In this document: positions 17,161-25,010 of the stretch, in pieces
Layout: each line of letters opens with the position of its first letter
Numbering within the stretch: position 1 is the stretch's first letter
Assembly: GCA_038848005.1 (NCBI GenBank)
Contig: JAWCNZ010000007.1
Location: 1 to 54,760 of the forward strand
Source: JAWCNN01 sp038848005
Lineage (GTDB): Archaea > Thermoproteota > Bathyarchaeia > Bathyarchaeales > Bathycorpusculaceae
DNA: 54,760 nt
Direction of reading: 5' to 3'
Program-made: the position numbers and the translations under genes
Notes under the pieces: model-generated
The model's database searches: none
What the model was told of the DNA's origin: nothing
The model's input: only the letters and a program-made list of their open reading frames with translations

Positions 17161-17407
17161 TTTGATTTCGAAACTGAATTAAGGATATAGATTATTTATA
17201 AGCTTTATGAATTTTATGATACTTTTTTCTAGATTAGAATTCTATTCCGATTTTTGACTTGCAACTGTGGACAAGCCTAAAAAGTTCATTCATAACCTTT
17301 AATGGCTTAGTGTTAACAAGAGACTCAGCGAAGATGCGAGAACGCAAAAAGTATATTTTGGGGTCGGTTATTTGTGTTTTAGCCGTTGACAAGAGAGGGT
17401 TAAGCAA

Positions 17408-17569
17408 ATGCCAATAATGGACCCGTTGAAGAAGACTCTTGCGCAGAAGCATAGGCTTTACATGAAAATCTGCCGTGAATGCGGTGCGAGAAATGCCGCC
17501 ACGGCGGTTAAGTGTAGAAAATGCCACAGCAAGAATCTGCGTTGGAAGAAGAGGGAACTTGTGAAATAG
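17408..17569 (+). CDS. rpl40e: Ribosomal protein L40e
   Basis: A 53-residue frame encodes the complete zinc-binding large-subunit protein L40e. The landmarks are MPIMDPLKKTLAQKHRLYM, two CxxC knuckles (C22/C25 in CREC and C36/C39 in CRKC) and the basic end NLRWKKRELVK. In archaea it stands alone as here, whereas eukaryotes fuse it to ubiquitin. It ends 5 bases before the convergent DUF116 gene. The gene is short enough to be missed by length cut-offs. Confidence 0.95.
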   Translation: MPIMDPLKKTLAQKHRLYMKICRECGARNAATAVKCRKCHSKNLRWKKRELVK

Positions 17570-17574
17570 ACTGT

Positions 17575-18189
17575 TTAAAGAGTTTTTGCTAAAGTTTCAA
17601 TGTTGAAGAGGGTGTTTGCGCAGCCATTCTTTATTAATGGAACGGCTTGTCCAGTCAAGCCTACCTCCTTCAATATTTCACCGCTTAGCCTTATTTCTTC
17701 GCCGCAGGCAACTCCAACAACGCCATCATACCGTCCATCCATCAAAATTTTTGACACGCAAGAGCTGCCGGGCAAAATGTAAACGTCATAGCCTTTTTCC
17801 CCGGCGAGGTGCACTGCTTTGTTGATTAGGCAGTCTGGGGAGCAATGCGCACAAATGTAAGAGGGAATGTTTGGGTCAAAAGTTGCTTTGCAACGGTTAT
17901 CCATATACTTCCTTGAGCAGTGTGGAAGAAAAAGCGCTCGTTTTTTGGTTTTTAGGAATTTTTCCCTTTCCAGTAGGTTTCTGGCTTGCATATCCACTAG
18001 GTCTTCGAGGAGAAGAACAGCATCAGCCAAGTTAAGCCCAGTTGCCTCTTGAATCTTAAATTTCTTTATCATTTCCTGCATTGTTCCGCCGACTTTTTTG
18101 TGGAGACCCTTTTGCAGTCCAACCTTTGCGATTTCTGTGAAAAAGAAGCGTGGAATCTTTGAGAGGTCAAATGTGAACTTGTATGGCAT
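17575..18189 (-). CDS. DUF116 family protein
   Basis: The 204-residue protein has the cysteine pattern of the DUF116 family: LPHCSRKYMDNRC, then ICAHCSPDCLINKA and, later, PGSSCVSKIL and VGVACGEE. The Cys set suggests an iron-sulfur or zinc site. The N-terminal 70 residues are helical. Function is not established for the family; it is found in archaea and anaerobic bacteria. The gene is convergent with L40e and divergent from the helical protein at 18290. Confidence 0.85.
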   Translation of the reverse strand: MPYKFTFDLSKIPRFFFTEIAKVGLQKGLHKKVGGTMQEMIKKFKIQEATGLNLADAVLLLEDLVDMQARNLLEREKFLKTKKRALFLPHCSRKYMDNRCKATFDPNIPSYICAHCSPDCLINKAVHLAGEKGYDVYILPGSSCVSKILMDGRYDGVVGVACGEEIRLSGEILKEVGLTGQAVPLIKNGCANTLFNIETLAKTL

Positions 18190-18289
18190 AGAAATACACT
18201 ATACACAGCAAACCTTTAAAACTATCTGTTGTATTATATTTAACCATAATACGTGCCAAACATGCGGGAAGAACGGGAGAGGCAAACGT

Positions 18290-18718
18290 TTGGGTCTATT
18301 AAACGCATTCAAGAAAAAGAAAAAGCAGGAGAATGCGAACGAAACGAAAGTGGAAGATCCGCAGAAAATTGATGAGCTTGCGCAAATTTGCGGAGACGAC
18401 GAAGAAACTTATATGGCTTTGGTTGAAACAATGTTTCTCGACCCGAGAAACATTGAAGTTTCACTGAAGGAAGCTGTTGAAAACGCTAAAAAATTTGAGA
18501 AGGCAAAGGATTTTGCAAATGCTGCGTCGTGGTATAAAATTGCTGGTGGTTTAGCCATTTATGAAGGAAATGCGAAGAAGGTTGTGGAGTATTTCAGCGC
18601 TTGCGAGAAATATTCCAACAATAAAAAGTTTCTTATATTGAAGAATCCTGAGAAAGCTGTGGAAAAAGCACAGGAATACTATAAGAAAATTTTGCCATCC
18701 AAACCACGGTTACAATAA
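18290..18718 (+). CDS. Hypothetical helical (TPR-like) protein
   Basis: A 142-residue protein of unknown family. After a very basic start (GLLNAFKKKKK) the rest is helical; AKDFANAASWYKIAGGLAIYEG and VVEYFSACEKYSNN look like a pair of TPR-type helices. The frame stays open to 18098, but the TTG at 18290 has GAGAGG six bases upstream and no other start between has a ribosome binding site, so the short form is preferred. It may be a protein-interaction adaptor. Confidence 0.6.
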   Translation: MGLLNAFKKKKKQENANETKVEDPQKIDELAQICGDDEETYMALVETMFLDPRNIEVSLKEAVENAKKFEKAKDFANAASWYKIAGGLAIYEGNAKKVVEYFSACEKYSNNKKFLILKNPEKAVEKAQEYYKKILPSKPRLQ

Positions 18719-18727
18719 ACTGACGGA

Positions 18728-19144
18728 TTATTTTTCTTCTTCTGTATAGCCTAAAAGTTCTCTTAGGGATTTTACTTCTTCTCTTAGCATGGTTACTTCG
18801 CTTTCGAGGGCGACAACCCGTGACTCCGCAATTTTCTTCAACTTTTCAATTTCCATCAACAAATCAGCCCGTTCACTCTCCAAAGTCTTAATCTTCTCAC
18901 GCAAATTCTTCAAAGTCTGCATAAACTCCACCCTTATACCCTTAATTCTCTCAACCATGTTTTTAATGCTTACGCCCTCCTCAGCTTTAGCCTCAACAGT
19001 CACAGCAGACCTAAACCTAGCCTTACAACTTGGGCATTCAAATATGCCCATAACACGCCCGTGTTCCCCACCTTCCCGTTGAGGAACAGCCCATGTTTTA
19101 ACTGGAGTAGCCACTTCAGCGCCGCATTTTGGACATTTAACCAA
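18728..19144 (-). CDS. Zinc-ribbon coiled-coil protein
   Basis: The N-terminus holds a zinc ribbon made from CPKCG (4-8) and CPSCKARF (~37). Residues ~60-132 form a long coiled coil (IKTLESERADLLMEIEKLKK). No transmembrane segment or enzyme motif is seen. The combination suggests a small structural or nucleic-acid-associated protein, but the family is not known to me. A separate coiled-coil protein is encoded divergently 115 bases away. Confidence 0.65.
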   Translation of the reverse strand: MVKCPKCGAEVATPVKTWAVPQREGGEHGRVMGIFECPSCKARFRSAVTVEAKAEEGVSIKNMVERIKGIRVEFMQTLKNLREKIKTLESERADLLMEIEKLKKIAESRVVALESEVTMLREEVKSLRELLGYTEEEK

Positions 19145-19258
19145 CCAATCTCCCCCAAATACTAATTTCGCTTTTAACGCTAAAATATGTTTTGCAGCGC
19201 GTCACGATAAAATATTTAATTGCAAAGCTCGCAGTACAGTTAATTTGTAGGGGAGAAT

Positions 19259-19543
19259 ATGCAGACAGCCAAAATGAAAACAAAATTGGAGGATAGGCTA
19301 AAAGCATTGGAAAAGGAGAAAAGCATGCTTTTGGAGGAGATAGAACAGCTTAAGGAAATTGTGGAATTAAGCGAGAAAGTGAAAGGTTTGGAAAATGAAG
19401 TTAACAAGCTTAGAAAAGAAGCAAAACTTTTAGAGGATAAGATTCCACGGGAACTGCTTCAAGAACTCGGCGAAACTGCGCCCACTTTAATGGGGGAGGA
19501 GCAAAATTTAGGCGAGAAAGAGGAAACGCTTCAAGAAAATTAG
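19259..19543 (+). CDS. Small coiled-coil protein
   Basis: A 94-residue protein that is almost entirely a heptad coiled coil (LEDRLKALEKEKSMLLEEI, then VKGLENEVNKLRKEAKLLE) with an acidic tail. GGGGAGAAT lies just before the ATG. It is convergent with tfb and divergent from the zinc-ribbon coiled-coil protein at 18728-19144; the similar composition of the two suggests partners, which is inference only. Confidence 0.6.
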   Translation: MQTAKMKTKLEDRLKALEKEKSMLLEEIEQLKEIVELSEKVKGLENEVNKLRKEAKLLEDKIPRELLQELGETAPTLMGEEQNLGEKEETLQEN

Positions 19544-19557
19544 AGAAAAAGGAGGGG

Positions 19558-20529
19558 TTAAACGGTTATCTGAAACATTAACCTTTCAACAAGTTCCTTG
19601 TAACGATTTCGGATAGTAACCTCTGTAACTTGGGCGATTTCGGCGATTTCCCTTTGCGTTTTCCTCTCGCCAGTCAAAACAGACGCAATATAACTTGCAG
19701 CCGCCGCAATACCAGTGGGGCCACGACCAGAAGTTAATTTAAGCTCTTTCGCCGCAGTTAAAATTTTATGGGCAATTTCTTCAACTTTCCCTTGCATTGT
19801 CAACTGATTTGAAAACTTTGTTATGTACTGACTTGGCTTCAAAGGCGGAATGGAATAGTTAAGCTCTCTAATGAGGAAACGGTAGCTGCGACCAACCTCC
19901 TTCTTGTTTACACTTGATGCTTGCGCTATCTCTTCTAAAGTTCTAGCCAACCCACATTGCCTACAAGCCAAATAAATTGCCGCAGCCGTCATGCCCTGAA
20001 TAGACCTTCCACGTATCAGCCGTTCCTTAACAGCTTTTCTGTAGATGACCGAGGCGGTTTCAACAATGTTTTTTGGAAGACCCAAGTTGTTAGCGTATTT
20101 TGTAATTTCAGAAAGTGCAAAGGCAAGATTGCGCTCAGTGGCGTCAGACACTCTTATGCGGCGCTGCCACTTCCTAAGGCGATAAACTTGAGCTTTCTGT
20201 CCAGGCGAAAGGCTTTTCCCATAAATGTCGCGGTCATGCCAATCAATCATCGTAGATAAGCCCTTATCATGTATTGTATAAGTTAAGGGAGCGCCCACTC
20301 TTGTCCTTTTGGCTCTCTGCTCATCATCGAAAGCCCTCCATTCAGGCCCCCTATCAGCTATTTTGGCGGCTATCACAAAACCGCAGTCCATGCAAACCAG
20401 TTCGGCGCATTCATAATCCCGCATAAGCCTTTTACTGCCGCATTCTGGGCAACATTGAACCTTTGAAGGCTCAACGTGTTGCACGGGCAACGCAGAGTCG
20501 GAATCCCCGCGTTCTTCATCACTACTCAA
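19558..20529 (-). CDS. tfb: Transcription initiation factor TFB
   Basis: TFB recruits RNA polymerase to TBP-bound promoters. The N-terminal zinc ribbon is CPECGSKRL...CMDCGFVI, followed by the B-finger region (DRGPEWRAFDDEQ) and two cyclin folds (from ~125 and ~220) with the recognition helix KTQREIAEIAQVTEVTIRNR at the end. Length 323 is slightly over the usual 300-310 because of an acidic N-terminal tail. The TTG at 20529 follows AAGGT and starts 2 bases after the gar1 stop, so the two are probably co-transcribed as in many archaea. Confidence 0.95.
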   Translation of the reverse strand: MSSDEERGDSDSALPVQHVEPSKVQCCPECGSKRLMRDYECAELVCMDCGFVIAAKIADRGPEWRAFDDEQRAKRTRVGAPLTYTIHDKGLSTMIDWHDRDIYGKSLSPGQKAQVYRLRKWQRRIRVSDATERNLAFALSEITKYANNLGLPKNIVETASVIYRKAVKERLIRGRSIQGMTAAAIYLACRQCGLARTLEEIAQASSVNKKEVGRSYRFLIRELNYSIPPLKPSQYITKFSNQLTMQGKVEEIAHKILTAAKELKLTSGRGPTGIAAAASYIASVLTGERKTQREIAEIAQVTEVTIRNRYKELVERLMFQITV

Positions 20530-20531
20530 TT

Positions 20532-20777
20532 TTACCTTCTCCTTTCTCTTTTTGAGGGGAGAACATACAACATTTTATTCACTAACTTATCTGCGTTCCC
20601 TATGGCGGGTTTTATCGCTGCGTACGGCGAGGAAACTGGACCAAATATGTCGAAGACTCTCCCAACAACAGCCAAATTTTCATCAACTACTGTTGCGCCG
20701 ATTTGCGGCATGTTCTCGATTCGCACTATAACATTTCGACTTGGACTTATGTGGAGAACGCGACCTATTCTCTGCAA
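20532..20777 (-). CDS. gar1: H/ACA RNP subunit Gar1
   Basis: Gar1 is part of the H/ACA ribonucleoprotein that makes pseudouridines in rRNA. The 81-residue sequence has the reductase-elongation-factor-like barrel of the family: IGRVLHISPSRNVIV, GATVVDENLAVVGRVFDIFG and PVSSPYAAIKP. The frame is closed upstream by a stop, so the TTG at 20777 is the first possible start. gar1-tfb is a common archaeal gene pair. Confidence 0.9.
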   Translation of the reverse strand: MQRIGRVLHISPSRNVIVRIENMPQIGATVVDENLAVVGRVFDIFGPVSSPYAAIKPAIGNADKLVNKMLYVLPSKRERRR

Positions 20778-20952
20778 ACTTTCGGATTCCCCTCATGGAA
20801 AAACAGAAGGGTTCAAACCAACCATTTTATTTAAACCTTTCTGCACAAATATGCGTGACAGAAGCACTTTTAACTGACGCCACATGTAAAAACGTCGAAA
20901 CGTTCATAAATAAGTAATGTTGATAAGTTTGTGCGTTAATGGGTGAAGGCTA

Positions 20953-21333
20953 ATGTCCAAACCGTTTTATGTGAAATTTGAAGTTCCAAAAGAAGTTGCA
21001 GATGCAGCCTATGAAGCCCTGCAAGTGGCAACAAAAACTGGCACGGTAAGGAAGGGAACAAACGAAACCACAAAGGCTGTTGAAAGGGGACAAGCGAAAC
21101 TTGTAGTTATAGCCGAAGATGTTGACCCGCCCGAGGTTGTGGCTCACTTGCCGCTTTTGTGCGAGGAAAGAAAAATTCCATACGTTTTCGTTCCAAGCAA
21201 AGAAAAGATAGGCAATGCTGTGGGCATAGATGTTTCCGCTGCCGCCGCATGTATAGTCACCGAGGGAGACGCTGCAGGGTTAGTTAAAGAGATAATTGCG
21301 AGAATTGAACAGTTTAAGAAAGGGGCAAAGTGA
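20953..21333 (+). CDS. rpl7ae: Ribosomal protein L7Ae
   Basis: L7Ae binds kink-turns in rRNA, box C/D and H/ACA guide RNAs and RNase P. The diagnostic GTVRKGTNETTKAVERGQAK, VIAEDVDPPEVVAHLPLLC and IPYVFVPSKEKIGNAVG are all present across 126 residues. GGTGA precedes the ATG. It heads the conserved L7Ae-S28e-L24e operon; S28e overlaps its stop. Confidence 0.97.
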   Translation: MSKPFYVKFEVPKEVADAAYEALQVATKTGTVRKGTNETTKAVERGQAKLVVIAEDVDPPEVVAHLPLLCEERKIPYVFVPSKEKIGNAVGIDVSAAAACIVTEGDAAGLVKEIIARIEQFKKGAK

Positions 21334-21557
21334 TGAGTAAAGAAGAAAAAGAAACAGCAGAAATAACTCCAGCAGAAGTAATTCAAATAATCGGACGCAC
21401 GGGCGTAACTGGCGAGATTACACAAGTTAGGGTTCGCATTTTAGAGGGAAAGGACAAGGGACGCATTATAACACGTAATGTTAAGGGGCCAGTGCGGGTT
21501 CAAGACATATTAATGTTGAGGGAAACTGAAAGAGAAGCTAAAAAAATAACTAGATAA
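21333..21557 (+). CDS. rps28e: Ribosomal protein S28e
   Basis: The small-subunit protein S28e is recognised by GRTGVTGEITQVRVRILEG, RIITRNVKGPVRV and the C-terminal ILMLRETEREAK. The ATG at 21333 shares a base with the L7Ae stop (TGATG), giving translational coupling; a GTG three bases earlier is the only alternative. An acidic 15-residue extension precedes the conserved core. Confidence 0.96.
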   Translation: MSKEEKETAEITPAEVIQIIGRTGVTGEITQVRVRILEGKDKGRIITRNVKGPVRVQDILMLRETEREAKKITR

Positions 21558-21592
21558 AAGGGCATCCAAAACTGTTAAGAGAGGGTTCAGCT

Positions 21593-21790
21593 TTGCCGAG
21601 ACCAAGGAAATGTTCGTTCTGCGGCAACGAGTTTCCAGCGGGCACAGGCATAATGTACGTTAAAAACGACGGGTCAATTTTCTGGTTTTGCTCAAGCAAG
21701 TGTAGAAAAAGTTCTTTGAAATTTGGAAGGGACGCCCGCAAGCTTAAGTGGACAATGTATTATGGCAAGGAAGAGAAGGGAAAGGCTTAA
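21593..21790 (+). CDS. rpl24e: Ribosomal protein L24e
   Basis: L24e is a zinc-binding large-subunit protein. CSFCGNEFPAGTGIMYV and WFCSSKCRKSS supply the four cysteines, and RDARKLKWTMYYG is the usual C-terminus. It starts with TTG after GAGGG. It ends the L7Ae-S28e-L24e operon; the ndk gene that follows in many archaea is missing here. Confidence 0.95.
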   Translation: MPRPRKCSFCGNEFPAGTGIMYVKNDGSIFWFCSSKCRKSSLKFGRDARKLKWTMYYGKEEKGKA

Positions 21791-21794
21791 CCCC

Positions 21795-21805
21795 TTGTTT
21801 TTATT
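21795..21805 (+). terminator. T-rich terminator after the ribosomal operon
   Basis: TTGTTTTTATT follows the L24e stop by a few bases, in the 49-base gap before the convergent radical SAM gene. T-runs are the usual archaeal termination signal. Confidence 0.4.
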
Positions 21806-21839
21806 GCCGAAAATTTGAAAGTTAAGCCAATTCCATTTT

Positions 21840-23375
21840 CTATTTTTTAAAGCCAGCTATTTTTTCCCATAATGGCTTGTTGTGTATGCAGCCTATGTCT
21901 GGAGCGTTTACGTTTCCGTTGAAGTAGCTGTAGGCTCTTGCTCGGCAACCGCCGCATATATATTTGTCTGGGCAGTTTCCGCAGCCAACCAGTTTCCCAT
22001 TTACAATGTAATTTTCAAGGTTTTCTCTCACACGAAGTTTCCACAAAAGTGGATGATTGTCCCATATTTCTTCGAAGTTATCATTTAAAATGTTGCCTAA
22101 CAATGTGTCTTTACCCGTTGGGAAGAAAACGCATGGTTTTATGTCTCCGTTTGGTTCAAAACAACAGTATAGGCGTCCAGCTCCGCATCCGCCGAGAAAG
22201 TTTGCGATGTTTTCCACGCCTTTTTTGGCTGCGTAATGGGCTTCAACCATGAATTTTTCGCCGTGTTTTTGTGAAAGCTCCTTTGTTACGCTGGCATACT
22301 GCGGACAAGTGCTGAAAAACTTGTCAACTATCACATCCGACTTTCCATATTTCAGCTCTTCCTCCTTCGCCTGCAAATACAACTCGATTATCTCCTTCCC
22401 AATAGTTTCAAGCACGTGAAAACGTTCGTCTGGGGTTAAATCCAATTCAACATAAGCCTTAGCCCTTCCAGTTGGGATATAATTGAAGTGCATGAACCTC
22501 ACGTTTAACTCTTTAGACAATGCAATTAACTTATCAAGTTCGGAAAAGTTGTCCCTATGCAAAACCGTTGCAATACAAGTATCAATTCCCTCCTCCACAC
22601 AGTTTTTGACTCCTTCTAATGTTTTTTCGAAGGCGCCGGGTATGCCCCTAAAATCATCATGCACTTGCGGTGTTGCTCCATCAACGCTTATTTCAACATA
22701 ATCCACGCCTACATCTCTAAGCCTTTTGGCATTATCCTTCGTTATTAATGTTCCATTGGAGGCTAAGCTCACATATCCTATGCGCTTTTTAGCGTAAGCC
22801 AAAAGCTCGAAAAAATCCCTTCTCGCTAGGGGTTCACCCCCGCTGAATGAAAGCGCGGGCAAACCTACACCAGCAATTTTTGAAAGAATATCCAACGCTT
22901 GTTTCGCCTCGTCCGTTGAAAGCTCCATTTTTTTCTTTGCGCCCGCATCCTCATAACAATGTTTACACCGTAAATTGCATTGGTAAGTGAAGTTCCAAAC
23001 AATTTCGAATGGGCCGGCTGGCACGAATGGTACACGCACGCCATATTTTTCTATGCCTTTCATCATTAAACCGAAACCTCTAAGCCAAGCTTCGCTGTAT
23101 CTGCTTTTTAGGAACTGTCTCTGCATGAAACCCTTATCCGCACGTATAAAGCGGCTTCCAAGTTCATAGAAGGGTTTGGCGATTCTGCGGCTTACGTGTT
23201 GGCATGTGGGGCAAAGCGGAACTGAAACGCCTAAAAAATCCTTTAGTGAATTAAGCAGTAAACTGCCGTCTTTTGGGCATTCCTTGTCGAAACGGTTGAT
23301 TAAGGATTTAAGAATGGGATTAACAGTTACCGAAAGCAAGGCGTTTTCGATGGTGTCTATTTGCATGTGAACCAC
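21840..23375 (-). CDS. Radical SAM/SPASM domain protein
   Basis: The 511-residue protein has an N-terminal helical region with its own CPTC, then a radical SAM barrel with the cluster motif CNLRCKHC (residues ~143-150) and SGGEP. A SPASM-type C-terminus follows, with CCFEPNGDIKPCVFF and CGNCPDKYICGGCRARAY binding auxiliary iron-sulfur clusters. Members modify peptides, proteins or porphyrin-like substrates; the archaeal group with this extended N-terminus is not characterised to my knowledge. It stands alone, convergent to the ribosomal operon. The ATG at 23366 is an alternative start. Confidence 0.88.
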   Translation of the reverse strand: MVHMQIDTIENALLSVTVNPILKSLINRFDKECPKDGSLLLNSLKDFLGVSVPLCPTCQHVSRRIAKPFYELGSRFIRADKGFMQRQFLKSRYSEAWLRGFGLMMKGIEKYGVRVPFVPAGPFEIVWNFTYQCNLRCKHCYEDAGAKKKMELSTDEAKQALDILSKIAGVGLPALSFSGGEPLARRDFFELLAYAKKRIGYVSLASNGTLITKDNAKRLRDVGVDYVEISVDGATPQVHDDFRGIPGAFEKTLEGVKNCVEEGIDTCIATVLHRDNFSELDKLIALSKELNVRFMHFNYIPTGRAKAYVELDLTPDERFHVLETIGKEIIELYLQAKEEELKYGKSDVIVDKFFSTCPQYASVTKELSQKHGEKFMVEAHYAAKKGVENIANFLGGCGAGRLYCCFEPNGDIKPCVFFPTGKDTLLGNILNDNFEEIWDNHPLLWKLRVRENLENYIVNGKLVGCGNCPDKYICGGCRARAYSYFNGNVNAPDIGCIHNKPLWEKIAGFKK

Positions 23376-23503
23376 TTTTTAACGTCTAACGTATTAGAGC
23401 TTTTCTATTCGGACATTCAAATAATTTTGTTTTTGATATATATCCACCTCGGAAAAAACCAATTTATTAAGATATACGAAAAGGTAATTAGAGAGGTAAA
23501 ACA

Positions 23504-23719
23504 ATGATAATAAAAATAAACAGAACAAACAAGAACAAAAAACAACGTGACTTGTTGGAAATGCCAGAAGTTGAAAGGGTTAAATTCATCAAAGAAATAC
23601 GCGAAAAACTTCAAAGCAAAGTCGTAGAAGCGAAACTTTGGCGATCGCTTATTGAAGCTGAAGACCTAACAGTCAATGGAGTAGCCATCAAAGAAAGTGA
23701 CATTTTCAACAGCTTTTAA
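23504..23719 (+). CDS. Small hypothetical protein
   Basis: A 71-residue basic helical protein preceded by GAGAGGT eight bases before the ATG, so it is probably real. The helices RVKFIKEIREKLQSKVVEA and SLIEAEDLTVNG have no motif I recognise. It is divergent from the SPASM enzyme and upstream of the initiator tRNA on the other strand. No cysteine is present. Confidence 0.55.
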   Translation: MIIKINRTNKNKKQRDLLEMPEVERVKFIKEIREKLQSKVVEAKLWRSLIEAEDLTVNGVAIKESDIFNSF

Positions 23720-23774
23720 TAAACAAGTAAACCCTTCCCCTTCCCAAATTTTTCAGTAATAAAATTTCCGATTT

Positions 23775-23853
23775 TGGTAGCGGGGGGTCGATTTGAACGA
23801 CCGATCTCTGGGTTATGAGCCCAGCGGGTTAATCCTGGCTACCCCACCCCGCT
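23775..23853 (-). tRNA. Initiator tRNA-Met (CAT)
   Basis: The reverse strand gives a full cloverleaf: acceptor AGCGGGG pairs with CCCCGCT, the anticodon arm is CTGGG-CTCATAA-CCCAG, and the T arm GGTCG-TTCAAAT-CGACC. The A1-U72 pair and three G-C pairs at the base of the anticodon loop are marks of the archaeal initiator. CCA is encoded at 23775-23777. No intron. Confidence 0.95.
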
Positions 23854-23877
23854 ACTTTATTGCTGAGCATATACTCT

Positions 23878-23883
23878 TTTAAA
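23878..23883 (-). promoter_or_regulatory. TATA box of the initiator tRNA
   Basis: TTTAAA in GATTTAAAAGAG on the minus strand is centred 27 bases before the first base of the tRNA, the canonical archaeal distance. Confidence 0.6.
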
Positions 23884-23930
23884 TCTTTTTAGTAAAACAT
23901 TTTAGTTGCGAAGCCATTTTATGGTTTTGG

Positions 23931-24584
23931 TTGTTGAGTTTGGATAAGCCCTATTTCCGTATACTGTCCCGTCCCGTTCTGGAAAATCCAATTTTTGTTG
24001 AGGGGCTTCCGGGTTTTGGAAATGTTGGGAAGATCGCGGCGCATCTTTTAATAAAGTTTTGTGAAGCCAAACTTTTCGCCGAGTTTTATTCGCCCTTTTT
24101 TCCAGATTATGTTTCCGTAAGCTCAAAGGGAATTTGCCAGTTGCCCCGTTACCAGTTTTATGCTGCACCCATGGAGAAAAACGATTTCATAGTAATGACT
24201 GGAGACGTGCAACCTTCCTTTGATGATGTTGTTGCGCATTACATAACATGCAATGAAATACTGGATTTTGTTGGAAAGTATGGTTGCAGTTTCATTGTGG
24301 CGCTTGGCGGAATACCAATAACAGAGGGTAAAGCGCAAGTGTATGTAGCTGCTACTTCGCCAAGGCTTGCCACGGAGTTTATGGAAAAAGGCGCAATAAT
24401 ATACAGCAAGGGCAGAATTGTGGGGGCTACGGGTTTACTGTTGGGGCTTGCAAAGGAACGGGGGTTGGAAGGCGTATGCCTATTAGGCGCTACAACTGGT
24501 TTTAGAGCGGATAAAGGCGCTGGTGTTTCCGTGTTCAAGTTTCTCATGAAAGCTTTCGGCAACGAAGTGAAGGAAGGGTTATAA
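23931..24584 (+). CDS. PAC2-family proteasome assembly chaperone homologue
   Basis: The 217-residue protein matches the archaeal PAC2/PbaB family: FVEGLPGFGNVGKIAAHLLI at the start, a VMTGDVQPS segment, IVALGGIPITEG and GATGLLLGLAKERGLEGVCLLG. Relatives help assemble the 20S proteasome or act as ATP-independent chaperones. TTG codons at 23931 and 23940 are both possible starts; the second gives MDKPYF. It is followed by a small membrane protein. Confidence 0.9.
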   Translation: MLSLDKPYFRILSRPVLENPIFVEGLPGFGNVGKIAAHLLIKFCEAKLFAEFYSPFFPDYVSVSSKGICQLPRYQFYAAPMEKNDFIVMTGDVQPSFDDVVAHYITCNEILDFVGKYGCSFIVALGGIPITEGKAQVYVAATSPRLATEFMEKGAIIYSKGRIVGATGLLLGLAKERGLEGVCLLGATTGFRADKGAGVSVFKFLMKAFGNEVKEGL

Positions 24585-24616
24585 GCAAAAACTTCACATT
24601 TAAACTGTTACGGAAC

Positions 24617-24859
24617 GTGAAATGTATGGGCAAAGAAACAACGAGAAGGTTTAAGGTTGATTTAAACTCGAAATTTTGGAGAACACTTATTACTATGCTG
24701 GCGTTTTCCCTAACATTTGCTGGACCAACATATGTGGTTTATGTGCTCTATATAATTCTGGACGTGAGCTATGTTACCTCTATGGTTTTTGGATTTGCCC
24801 TTTTCATGTTGGGATTAGCGCTTATTTGGTATTTGATTAGGAATAAGGTTATTGCTTGA
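24617..24859 (+). CDS. Small membrane protein with two transmembrane helices
   Basis: After a short basic N-terminus this 80-residue protein has two hydrophobic helices (TLITMLAFSLTFAGPTYVVY and VFGFALFMLGLALIWYLI) and a short basic tail. GTG at 24617 and ATG at 24626 are possible starts. It follows PAC2 by 32 bases on the same strand. No family recognised. Confidence 0.6.
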   Translation: MKCMGKETTRRFKVDLNSKFWRTLITMLAFSLTFAGPTYVVYVLYIILDVSYVTSMVFGFALFMLGLALIWYLIRNKVIA

Positions 24860-24981
24860 ATGCCTCAGATACCCCAGGGTGCATCACCATTTTCAGACAG
24901 GCAAATTCTTCATCGGCAACTGTAAAATTGTTTTGCTGTGTTAAAAATTGTTCGGTTTACGGATGAGTAATTAGCAAGGCA

Positions 24982-24987
24982 TATAAG
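24982..24987 (+). promoter_or_regulatory. TATA box with leaderless start
   Basis: TATAAG is centred about 26 bases before the ATG at 25011, so the message probably starts at or next to that ATG, which decides the start of the following gene. Confidence 0.5.
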
Positions 24988-25010
24988 ATATGCTGCTAGA
25001 TATAATAATT

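Noticed and set aside
23504..23719. Small gene beside the SPASM enzyme as a modified-peptide precursor
   Set aside because: It lacks cysteines, a leader/core layout and any repeated core; it is a plain basic helical protein and its divergent position alone is not evidence.
24860..24989. Short open frame after the small membrane protein
   Set aside because: Only 21 codons, no ribosome binding site and no similarity to a known small protein.
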